Shown here: in pieces, positions 1 through 9,033 of the stretch
Position numbering within the stretch: position 1 is the stretch's first letter
Layout: every line of letters starts with the position of its first letter
NCBI GenBank assembly: GCA_946481495.1
Contig: CAMLNW010000027.1
Coordinates: 1-16,752, forward strand
Source: an uncultured Actinomycetes bacterium
GTDB taxonomy: Bacteria; Actinomycetota; Thermoleophilia; Solirubrobacterales; Thermoleophilaceae
DNA: 16,752 nt
Direction: 5' to 3'
Translations under genes and position numbers: made by a program
Notes under the pieces: generated by a model
Told to the model about the DNA's origin: nothing
Seen by the model: the letters and a program-made list of their open reading frames with translations, nothing else
Databases searched by the model: none

Positions 1-1380
<1,380 letters not shown>

Positions 1381-1418
1381 CTAAGTCTCTGAAACTCGAA
1401 AAATGGTCGTGATCGGCG

Positions 1419-2330
1419 CTACGTCAGGCCCTCGGCCCCGGCGACGACCTCCATGATCTCCTGCGTGATCTCCGCCTGGCGCTGGCGGTTCATCTCGAGG
1501 GTGAGGTCGTCGATCATGTCGCTGGCGTTCTCCTGTGCGTTGCGCATCGCCGTCATGCGCGCGCCGTGCTCAGATGCGGTGGACTCGAGCAGCGCCCGGA
1601 AGATGCTGATCTCGATGTAGTCCGGCACCAACCGCTGGAGGATCTCCTCCGGCTCCGGCTCGTAGAGCCAGGAGGTGCTCGCGCTGGCCTCCTCGGCTGC
1701 GGCCTCCTCAGCGGTCTCGCCCTCGGTCGAGGTCAGGTCGTCGATCGCCTGCAACGGCAAGAGAACCTCGGTCGTGACCGTCTGGGTCAGCGGCGAGACG
1801 TAGCCGTTGTAGATGACCTCGACGCGATCGACCTTGCCGTCGACGTAGGCGGCCGCGATGTCGCCGGCGATGTCACGGGCGTCAGCGAACGCCGGCCGGT
1901 CGGTGAAGCCCTCCCACGAGGCCGCCACATCGCGGCCGCGGAAGCGCAGCGAGCCGACGCCGCGACGGCCGGAGGCGTACCAGACGACCTCCTTGCCCTC
2001 GTCGGACAGCTCCTGCGCGCGGCGGTTGCCGGCGCGGACGATCTGCGAGTTGAAGGCGCCGGCCAGCCCGCGGTCGCCAGTGACGAGCAGCAATCCGACG
2101 CGCTCGACCGTCTCGTGCTCCTCGAGCAGCGGCATGTTCGGGATGTTCTCGACGGCCTCGACGGTACGTCGCGTCATCCGCCGGATCGCGCCCGCGTAGG
2201 GCCGCAGCGCCTCGATGCGCTGCTCGGCGCGGCGCAGGCGCGCGGCCGCGACCATCTCCATGGCGCGGGTGATCTTCTGGATGTTCCGCACCGACGAGAT
2301 GCGGTTCTTGACGTCCTTCTGGGAGGCCAT
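1419..2330 (-). CDS. atpG: F1Fo ATP synthase subunit gamma
   Basis: Central rotor shaft of F1, transmitting c-ring rotation to the catalytic alpha3beta3 hexamer. The 303-residue protein starts with the family's N-terminal helix (MASQKDVKNRISSVRNIQKI) and ends with the C-terminal helix that pairs with it (SEHGARMTAMRNAQENASDMIDDL, about 253-276), with GDRGLAGAFN at about 85-94. An Ala/Glu-rich stretch at about 200-220, before the conserved YEPEPEEIL segment, looks like an insertion relative to the usual 285-295-residue protein. The ATG lies 3 bases after the atpA stop with no clear ribosome binding site, so translation is probably coupled to atpA. Identity is certain. Confidence 0.97.
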   Translation of the reverse strand: MASQKDVKNRISSVRNIQKITRAMEMVAAARLRRAEQRIEALRPYAGAIRRMTRRTVEAVENIPNMPLLEEHETVERVGLLLVTGDRGLAGAFNSQIVRAGNRRAQELSDEGKEVVWYASGRRGVGSLRFRGRDVAASWEGFTDRPAFADARDIAGDIAAAYVDGKVDRVEVIYNGYVSPLTQTVTTEVLLPLQAIDDLTSTEGETAEEAAAEEASASTSWLYEPEPEEILQRLVPDYIEISIFRALLESTASEHGARMTAMRNAQENASDMIDDLTLEMNRQRQAEITQEIMEVVAGAEGLT

Positions 2331-2333
2331 GAG

Positions 2334-3977
<1,644 letters not shown>

Positions 3978-3994
3978 TGGTCTTGGGGGCCTTT

Positions 3995-4528
3995 CTAAGC
4001 CGCCTTTGCGACTTGCTTTCTAAGTCTCTCGAGCCGGTTGCGCACGCTTGCGTCCAGCACCATGTTGCCTACCTGGAGCACGAGGCCGCCTAAAACATCG
4101 GGATCGACCTTGCTCGACAGATCGACGCGCTCGCCGGTCTGCTCCTCAATTCGCTTGCCGATGCCCTCGACCAGCTCGGAGTCAAGCTCCACGGCGCTGG
4201 TCACCGAGACCGGCAGCAGCTTGTTCTCGCGCCGCCAGAGGCGGTCGAGCTCGTCACGCATCCGGAACACAACCGGCATCCGGTGGCGCTCCGCGAGCAG
4301 CTCGAGGAAGCGGACAAAGTTCGGGTCGGCGTCCTGGACGAGCGTGCCGATGCCGTCCTTCTTCTCCTGCGAGGAGAAGTACGGCGAGAAGAAGAACACC
4401 TGCAGGTCACGGCTGTCGCCGAGCGCGTCGGCGAACTGCCCGAGCTCGTCGTGCACGCGGTCGAGGACGCCCTGCTCCTTGGCGACCTCGAACAGCGCGC
4501 GGCTGTAGACCTCAGCGATCTCCTCCAT
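3995..4528 (-). CDS. atpH: F1Fo ATP synthase subunit delta
   Basis: Peripheral stalk subunit joining the b dimer to the top of the alpha3beta3 hexamer (OSCP homologue). At 177 residues it has the normal family length. The N-terminal helical domain begins [24 protein letters not shown], and the C-terminal domain has the typical strand and glycine turn of the family, [23 protein letters not shown] (about 141-163). The ATG lies 3 bases after the atpF stop, and atpA follows after 17 bases. No strong ribosome binding site is seen; coupling to atpF is likely. As a free-standing delta of standard size it differs from the fused b-delta protein of mycobacteria, so the b/delta fusion is absent here. 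Confidence 0.96.
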   Translation of the reverse strand: MEEIAEVYSRALFEVAKEQGVLDRVHDELGQFADALGDSRDLQVFFFSPYFSSQEKKDGIGTLVQDADPNFVRFLELLAERHRMPVVFRMRDELDRLWRRENKLLPVSVTSAVELDSELVEGIGKRIEEQTGERVDLSSKVDPDVLGGLVLQVGNMVLDASVRNRLERLRKQVAKAA

Positions 4529-4531
4529 GGC

Positions 4532-5125
4532 TTAGGAGCGTCCCTCCGAACCTGCCAGCGCGGTGAAGTCGACCTCGCCGAGCGCCTCCTCGATCAGGCG
4601 GCGGTGGTCGTCGCCGTCGAGTGACTTGCGCGTCACCTTCTCGGTTGCGATCACGGTCAGGTCGGCGACCTCCTTACGGATGTCGTCGAGCGCGAGCTGC
4701 TTGGCGGCCTCGATCTCCTTGAGCGTCGCGGCACTCTGCTCCTCGCGGAACTCCTTCGCCGCCACCTTCGCCTCCTCCAGCGTCGTGTCGGCCGCCTTGC
4801 GCGACCGCGCGACGATGTCCTCGGCCTGCTCACGCGCCTCCTTCAGGCGCGCCCGGTACTCCTCGAGCAGCTCCTCTGCCTCCTCCTTGGTGCGGACGGC
4901 GGCGTTGAGCGACTCGTCGATCGTCGCGGCACGCTTGTCGAGCGCGTCGCCGATCGCCGGGAAGGCGAACTTCTTCAGGATCAGCATCGAGACGCCGAAC
5001 GCGATCAGCGTCCAGAGCATCAGCCCGACGTTGGGCGATACCAGGAAGCTGCCGCCCTCCTCCTCGGCAGCACCGTGCTCGGCGGCCGCGAGGACGAACG
5101 TCGCGATGTCTGTAAAGGCGTCCAC
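4532..5125 (-). CDS. atpF: F1Fo ATP synthase subunit b
   Basis: Membrane-anchored peripheral stalk subunit. The 197-residue protein has a short N-terminal lead (1-30), one transmembrane helix at about 33-52 (NVGLMLWTLIAFGVSMLIL) followed by the KKFAFPAI boundary, then a long charged coiled-coil helix (about 60-170, many EE/KE/AR repeats), and a C-terminal segment expected to bind delta. The start is GTG at 5125, 10 bases after atpE, with no clear ribosome binding site. Only one b-type gene is present, so the stator is probably a b2 homodimer rather than the b/b' pair of phototrophs. Identity is certain from motif and position; the exact start is less sure. Confidence 0.95.
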   Translation of the reverse strand: MDAFTDIATFVLAAAEHGAAEEEGGSFLVSPNVGLMLWTLIAFGVSMLILKKFAFPAIGDALDKRAATIDESLNAAVRTKEEAEELLEEYRARLKEAREQAEDIVARSRKAADTTLEEAKVAAKEFREEQSAATLKEIEAAKQLALDDIRKEVADLTVIATEKVTRKSLDGDDHRRLIEEALGEVDFTALAGSEGRS

Positions 5126-5135
5126 GATCGCCGGC

Positions 5136-5405
5136 CTAGAGGAAGAAGGCGATCAGGCCGAAGATGAAGGTGTAGAAGGCGACCGCCTCGGTCAGCGCGA
5201 AGCCGAGCCAGCGAATCGACTGCAGCTCGTCCTTCATCTCGGGCTGGCGAGCGACCGACTCGATCTCCTTGCCGAAGATGAAGCCGATGCCGATGCCGGC
5301 GCCGATCGATCCGAGCCCGGCGCCGACGCCGAGCGCGATCGCCTTGCCGGCGTCCGTGATGGCCTGAGCGTCAGCCGACTGGGCGAGTGGGAGCAGCAAG
5401 TCCAC
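5136..5405 (-). CDS. atpE: F1Fo ATP synthase subunit c (rotor ring)
   Basis: Ring-forming rotor proteolipid of Fo. The 89-residue protein has two transmembrane helices: a glycine-rich helix 1 (GVGAGLGSIGAGIGIGFIFG, about 26-45), the polar loop RQPE (53-56), and helix 2 with the ion-carrying carboxylate E73 in ALTEAVAFY. Known sodium-binding c subunits have a Gln on helix 1 and a Ser just after the Glu; here the aligned positions are I40 and A74, so I infer proton coupling. The start is GTG at 5405, set by a full AAGGAGG 4 bases upstream. That is the strongest ribosome binding site in the operon, as expected for a subunit needed in many copies. The site overlaps the atpB stop. Confidence 0.98.
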   Translation of the reverse strand: MDLLLPLAQSADAQAITDAGKAIALGVGAGLGSIGAGIGIGFIFGKEIESVARQPEMKDELQSIRWLGFALTEAVAFYTFIFGLIAFFL

Positions 5406-5409
5406 TTGT

Positions 5410-5416
5410 CCTCCTT
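5410..5416 (-). promoter_or_regulatory. Strong ribosome binding site of atpE
   Basis: AAGGAGG on the minus strand, 4 bases before the GTG start of atpE. It overlaps the TAA stop of atpB (5415-5417). A full-length anti-16S match is unusual in this operon and fits the high copy number of c per complex. Confidence 0.85.
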
Positions 5417-6314
5417 AGTGGTGGTCGGCGGTTGCGTCGCCGAGGTAGATGGATGAAAGGATCGCGAAGATGAAAGCCTGAAGCGTGGCGACCAGGCCGA
5501 TCTCGAACAGGAAGAACGGGATCGCCATGCCAAGGGTGAAGATGCCTAGCGCCGAGATCCCGAGCAGGACCACGAGGCCGCCTGCCATGAACAGGATCAG
5601 CAGGTGGCCGGCGAGGATGTTGGCGAACAGTCGTACCGACAGCGAGATGATCCGGACGAGGTCCGAGATCACCTCGATCACGAACAGCGGGATCGCGCCG
5701 ACACCGCCGATGCCGGGCGGCACGAAGCTCTTCATGAAGCCGACGAAGCCCTTCACGCGGATGCCCTCGACGTGGTACGCGACCCAGACGACAAGCGTCA
5801 GCGCCAGCGGGATCGAGAGGTTCGCGGTCGCCGCGTAGATCGCCAGCGACGGGACCTCGAAGCCGAAGACGTCGACCGGGTGCTCGTTGTTCGTCGGCAA
5901 CGGTAGGTAGCCGAGCATGTTCGAGAACCAGATGAAGAAGAAGAGCGTCGCGATGAAGGCGAACCACTTGGAGGCCATCGGCTGGCTCATGTTCTGGCCG
6001 GTGATGTTCTTGCGCGTCATGTCGTAGGCGACCTCGACGGCCGTCTGAACGCGGTTCGGGCGGTCCTTCATGCGGCGCGCGATAAAGATCATCGAGCCGG
6101 TCGTCGCGATCGCCGCGAGGAAGAGGTAGAAGACGGCCTTGTTGATGCTCATGTCGAGCCCGCCGATGTGGATCTCGATCCACGGGTTGAGGCGGAACTC
6201 CTCCTGCGGCTGGAAGGCGTCGTTGCGGCCGTCGCTGCCGAACAGGACGCCGAGCAGGATCGCCAGCCCGAACCAGATGCCGAGCGCGATCAGGACCTTG
6301 CTGCGCGTCTTCAT
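5415..6314 (-). CDS. atpB: F1Fo ATP synthase subunit a
   Basis: Stator membrane subunit of Fo that provides the two half-channels for protons. The 299-residue protein is strongly hydrophobic, with an N-terminal transmembrane helix (7-25) and several further membrane segments. The essential arginine is R228 in SVRLFANILAGH, and the conserved glutamine is Q279 in TLQAFIFAILSSIYL near the C-terminus. H237 occupies the site of E. coli E219, a known natural variation. The ATG overlaps the stop of the upstream AtpI-like gene by four bases (ATGA, 6311-6314), indicating translational coupling. atpE follows after 9 bases. Length and all key residues are normal for a functional subunit. Confidence 0.97.
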   Translation of the reverse strand: MKTRSKVLIALGIWFGLAILLGVLFGSDGRNDAFQPQEEFRLNPWIEIHIGGLDMSINKAVFYLFLAAIATTGSMIFIARRMKDRPNRVQTAVEVAYDMTRKNITGQNMSQPMASKWFAFIATLFFFIWFSNMLGYLPLPTNNEHPVDVFGFEVPSLAIYAATANLSIPLALTLVVWVAYHVEGIRVKGFVGFMKSFVPPGIGGVGAIPLFVIEVISDLVRIISLSVRLFANILAGHLLILFMAGGLVVLLGISALGIFTLGMAIPFFLFEIGLVATLQAFIFAILSSIYLGDATADHH

Positions 6315-6721
6315 CGCTGTGCTCCGGTCGGGGGCGCGCTGGTCACCTGGATGCCGAGCGCGATGCTGAACAGGACCGCCGCGAGCAGCGCCGCCGGCAG
6401 GCCGGCGTCACGGTCGACGATGCCCACCACCGCGACCGCCGAGGTCACGAGCGCAAGCCGGACCATCATCGAAAGCGAGATCGCCTTCATCACCGCGCTC
6501 CGATCGCCGGTCGCAATCGCACGTCGCTTGACGGTCGCGACGATCCAGCGCTGGGCAACCCAGACCACCGCCACAACTGCCCAGCCGATCAGCGGCAGTC
6601 CCGCGATCAGGAAAAGGGGTAGGGCCAGCGCCAGCACCAGCAGGTCCAGGGAGCGGAGCAGGGTGAGGAGAAAACCAGTCTCTCCCGACCCCTCGGGGGT
6701 TGCGACTGCATGAGCGGTCAA
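6311..6721 (-). CDS. AtpI-like small membrane protein, first gene of the ATP synthase operon
   Basis: A 136-residue protein with three or four hydrophobic segments (about 25-40, 43-61, 80-101 and 107-126), separated by a basic stretch (VKRRAIATGDR, 64-74). Sequence similarity to AtpI is not evident by eye; the call rests on size, topology and position, directly before atpB with a four-base ATGA overlap, where atpI-type genes sit in many bacteria. AtpI proteins are thought to help assemble the c ring or transport ions, but no function can be read from this sequence. The start used is TTG at 6721, the first possible start after an in-frame stop at 6773-6775. No ribosome binding site precedes it, so the true start may lie downstream. 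Confidence 0.65.
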   Translation of the reverse strand: MTAHAVATPEGSGETGFLLTLLRSLDLLVLALALPLFLIAGLPLIGWAVVAVVWVAQRWIVATVKRRAIATGDRSAVMKAISLSMMVRLALVTSAVAVVGIVDRDAGLPAALLAAVLFSIALGIQVTSAPPTGAQR

Positions 6722-6792
6722 GGGGCGAGCGACTCTATAGGAAAGGCTTGTTAAAGCGCTTTGTGGCGAAAATCACACTTTGTGCGGACTTG
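6722..6792 (-). promoter_or_regulatory. Short AT-rich spacer upstream of the ATP synthase operon; possible promoter
   Basis: This 71-base gap separates the GGDEF/HD-GYP gene from the ATP synthase operon, both on the minus strand. It is poorer in GC than its surroundings. It holds a TATAGA hexamer (6734-6739, minus strand) as a possible -10, with no good -35. It also holds a perfect palindrome AAAGCGCTTT (6753-6762), a small CACA/TGTG hairpin followed by ATTTT (6774-6784) that might be a weak terminator, and repeated words ACAAAG and AACAAG. A TATAGA -10 would put the transcript start only a few bases before the TTG. Promoter function is inference. Confidence 0.35.
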
Positions 6793-8442
6793 TTACACGA
6801 CGCGCAGAATGGCGTCGACCACGCGCTCGTCGAACTGGCGGCCGGCGCCGCGCCGCAGCTCCTCGGCGGCGGCAACGGGATCGAGCGGCGGCCGGTAGGG
6901 CCGGTCGGCGGTCATCGCCTCGTATGCATCCGCTACGGCGAGGATCGACGCCTCGAGCGGAACCTCGCCAGCAGCGAGCCCCTCGGGGTAGCCCTTGCCG
7001 TCCGGGCGCTCGTGGTGCGCGGCGATCCAATCGCCGATATCGCCGAACTCGGTCGTGTCGAGCATCCGCGCCCCGACGGCCGGATGCGAGTGCATCCACC
7101 CCCACTCCTCGTCGGTCAGCGGACCGCTCTTGGAGAGCAACTCGTCGGGTACGCCGACACGGCCGACGTCATGCAGGATGCCGGCGATCCGGACGCGCTC
7201 GACGGCATCGGGTGGAAGTCCGAGCTCGCGGGCGATCAACTCGGCGTAACGGCCGACACGCTGGCTGTGCGTGGCGCTGCCGGAGTCGCGCACGTCGAGC
7301 GCCTCGGCGAGGCTGAGCAGCGTTGCGAGCTCGACGTGTGAGTCCTCGCGGCCGCGCGGCGCACGCGCCAGGATTCCCGGCACCTCGGCGCTCGAGATCA
7401 CCGCCCGGTTGCGACCGAGTCGCTTGGCGGCGTAGAGCGCCTGGTCTGCGGCCTGCAGGAGCGCCTCGCCGGTCTGCCCGTGGATCGGGAAGCTGACGAT
7501 GCCGAAGCTGGCGGTCAGCTGACCCGCTCCGGCCGGCTCGAAGGTGCCCTCGATCTCCAAGCGCAACCGCTCGGCGAGCACATAGGCGCCGTGCTCGTCG
7601 GTGTCCGGCGCCAGCACCGCGAACTCCTCGCCGCCGATCCGCGCCGCGATGTCCCAGCTGCGCTTGGTGGAGCGGATCGTCGCTCCGACACGCCGCAGGA
7701 CAGCGTCGCCAGCCGCATGGCCGAAACGGTCGTTGATGTCCTTGAACTGGTCGAGGTCGCCGACGATCACGCTCAAGCCGCGATCGGAGCGCCGGGCACG
7801 CTCGAGCTCGACCTCGAACGTCTCGTCGAAGCCGCGCCGGTTGAGCAGGCCGGTCAGCGGGTCGCTGCGCGCGGCGTCGGTCAGGTTCGAGATCAGGCCG
7901 GTCAGGCGGTCGCGGATGACCGCCACGACCACGCCGGCGACGGTGAGCGTTCCGATCGTCGCGAGCCACGAGTCGATCGGAGTCCAGTCGAGATCGCGCA
8001 GCCCCAGCTCGACACCGAACATCGCGCCGATCACGGCGGTGTGGACGAGCGCCGCCGGCAGCGAGAAGAAGTAGTAGGCGAAGATCGTCACCCAGAGGTA
8101 AGGCAGCGGCCCGTACGGCGAGTGGTCGCCCCAGGCGTAGATGCCGAGCGTCGCGAGCGCCGACGCGCAGACGACACCGACGTGAAAGCCCCAGAGCGGG
8201 ATCCGGTCGAAGCCGACGAACGCGAGCGCCGCCAGCACGGCGCAACCGGCCGCGACGGCGATCACGGCCGTCGAATCGAGCTCCGGTCCCTGCGGCGGAG
8301 TCAACGCAAGCAGCGCGACGAGCACACCGGCGCTGGAGAGCCAGAAGGCGGCGCGCGCCATCGCCGCCCGGCTGCCTGGGACGGTGGCTCCTGCGTCGAT
8401 CGATGTCTTCAAGCCGAGGCGCTCGCGAAGGGGCAAATCCAT
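6793..8442 (-). CDS. Membrane cyclic-di-GMP enzyme with GGDEF and HD-GYP domains
   Basis: A signalling protein predicted to make and/or degrade cyclic di-GMP. From the ATG at 8442 it has 549 residues. The N-terminal third holds about five to six hydrophobic segments (about 32-47, 58-77, 84-104, 115-147, 158-176). The GGDEF domain (about 188-350) opens with DPLTGLLNRRGF and has an intact GGEEF site (270-274) and an RSWD inhibitory site (261-264) exactly five residues before it. The C-terminal HD-GYP domain (about 368-549) has HD at 424-425 and HHERPDGKGYP (476-486). The usual HDxGK reads HDVGR, a Lys-to-Arg change at 428. The frame stays open to an earlier start at 8613, but those 57 residues look non-coding and overlap divergent yjbQ, so I prefer 8442. 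It could be bifunctional or mainly one activity. Confidence 0.93.
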   Translation of the reverse strand: MDLPLRERLGLKTSIDAGATVPGSRAAMARAAFWLSSAGVLVALLALTPPQGPELDSTAVIAVAAGCAVLAALAFVGFDRIPLWGFHVGVVCASALATLGIYAWGDHSPYGPLPYLWVTIFAYYFFSLPAALVHTAVIGAMFGVELGLRDLDWTPIDSWLATIGTLTVAGVVVAVIRDRLTGLISNLTDAARSDPLTGLLNRRGFDETFEVELERARRSDRGLSVIVGDLDQFKDINDRFGHAAGDAVLRRVGATIRSTKRSWDIAARIGGEEFAVLAPDTDEHGAYVLAERLRLEIEGTFEPAGAGQLTASFGIVSFPIHGQTGEALLQAADQALYAAKRLGRNRAVISSAEVPGILARAPRGREDSHVELATLLSLAEALDVRDSGSATHSQRVGRYAELIARELGLPPDAVERVRIAGILHDVGRVGVPDELLSKSGPLTDEEWGWMHSHPAVGARMLDTTEFGDIGDWIAAHHERPDGKGYPEGLAAGEVPLEASILAVADAYEAMTADRPYRPPLDPVAAAEELRRGAGRQFDERVVDAILRVV

Positions 8443-8562
8443 GTCCTGCTCTGTTCTCCCGCAGCGCCCTGCCCCATGGCGGGCCGGCTGCCCGCGGGGC
8501 GTTTTGCAAGTCCTCGCCCAATATAGGTCCGCCTGCCGATATGCGCCAATACTGCTTGGCGC
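8443..8562. promoter_or_regulatory. Divergent spacer between the GGDEF/HD-GYP gene and yjbQ
   Basis: A 120-base region between two divergent starts, so promoters in both directions should lie here. I see a GC-rich inverted repeat GCGGGC/GCCCGC with a 5-base loop (8479-8495), a TATAGG hexamer on the plus strand (8522-8527) as a possible -10 for yjbQ, and a second inverted repeat touching the yjbQ start. No convincing -35 is seen for either direction. Confidence 0.4.
8543..8562. repeat. Perfect inverted repeat abutting the yjbQ start
   Basis: GCGCCAA (8543-8549), a 6-base loop TACTGC, then TTGGCGC (8556-8562). The right arm ends one base before the GTG start of yjbQ, where a ribosome binding site would normally be. 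It could be an operator or a hairpin in the message that limits translation; nothing here decides between them. Confidence 0.5.
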
Positions 8563-8982
8563 GTGTGGTTCAGTCGCGATATCCAGCTCTCCGCACGGCC
8601 ACGCGGCTTTCATCTGATCACCACGGAGCTGCTCGACGCGCTACCCGAGCTGAGCCAGCTGGCGGTTGGTCTGCTGCACGTCCAGATCCTCCACACCTCA
8701 GCGTCGCTGACGCTCAACGAGAACGCGAGCCCCGACGTCCGTAGCGACTTCGAGTCCTGGTTCAACCGCGCCGTCCCGGAGGACGCTCCCTACTGGCGCC
8801 ACACGCTCGAGGGCTTCGACGACATGCCGGCTCACATCAAGGCATCGCTGCTCGGTCCCTCGCTCACGCTCCCGGTCCGCGACGGACGCCCGGTGCTCGG
8901 AACCTGGCAGGGCGTCTACCTCTGCGAGCACCGCGACCACGGCGGACCGCGCTCGCTCGTCCTGACCCTCTGGGGCGAGTAG
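8563..8982 (+). CDS. yjbQ: YjbQ/UPF0047 family protein (secondary thiamine-phosphate synthase-like)
   Basis: A 139-residue cytosolic protein that aligns almost end to end with E. coli YjbQ (138 residues as I recall it). Shared motifs in order are an N-terminus [31 protein letters not shown] (44-54), [11 protein letters not shown] (83-93), and [16 protein letters not shown] (113-128). Family members have been reported to show weak thiamine-phosphate synthase activity and are annotated so, but the physiological role is not settled. The GTG start at 8563 is fixed by the match to the family N-terminus; there is no ribosome binding site, and an inverted repeat occupies that place. The radical SAM gene follows on the same strand after 51 bases, with its own apparent operator. 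Confidence 0.93.
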   Translation: MWFSRDIQLSARPRGFHLITTELLDALPELSQLAVGLLHVQILHTSASLTLNENASPDVRSDFESWFNRAVPEDAPYWRHTLEGFDDMPAHIKASLLGPSLTLPVRDGRPVLGTWQGVYLCEHRDHGGPRSLVLTLWGE

Positions 8983-9018
8983 ACGCATTTCAACTCTGGC
9001 GATCGGTAGCCAGCTATG

Positions 9019-9032
9019 CGAACATATGTTCG
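9019..9032. promoter_or_regulatory. Candidate LexA (SOS) box upstream of the radical SAM gene
   Basis: A perfect 14-bp palindrome CGAACATATGTTCG, which fits the Gram-positive/actinobacterial LexA operator CGAAC-N4-GTTCG. It ends one base before the ATG at 9034, so bound LexA would cover the probable promoter and start region. As I recall, the M. tuberculosis homologue Rv2578c was listed among SOS-box genes, which supports the call. Palindromes of 14 bp arise by chance about once in 16 kb, but this specific 10-base match next to a start is far less likely. Confidence 0.75.
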
Positions 9033-9033
9033 T

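Noticed and set aside
6774..6784. Intrinsic terminator after the GGDEF/HD-GYP gene
   Set aside because: The stem CACA/TGTG is only 4 bp with a 3-base loop and is followed by ATTTT. That is too weak to call, so it is mentioned only within the spacer entry.
8443..8613. A 57-residue N-terminal extension of the GGDEF/HD-GYP protein starting at 8613
   Set aside because: It would overlap the divergent yjbQ start and cover both inverted repeats. Its composition (Cys/Arg/Pro-rich) looks non-coding, and a sensible membrane protein begins at the ATG at 8442.
9016..9033. ATG at 9016 as start of the radical SAM gene
   Set aside because: It adds MRTYVR encoded by the SOS-box palindrome itself. Homologues begin near MRW, which fits the ATG at 9034. 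Not excluded if the transcript begins upstream.
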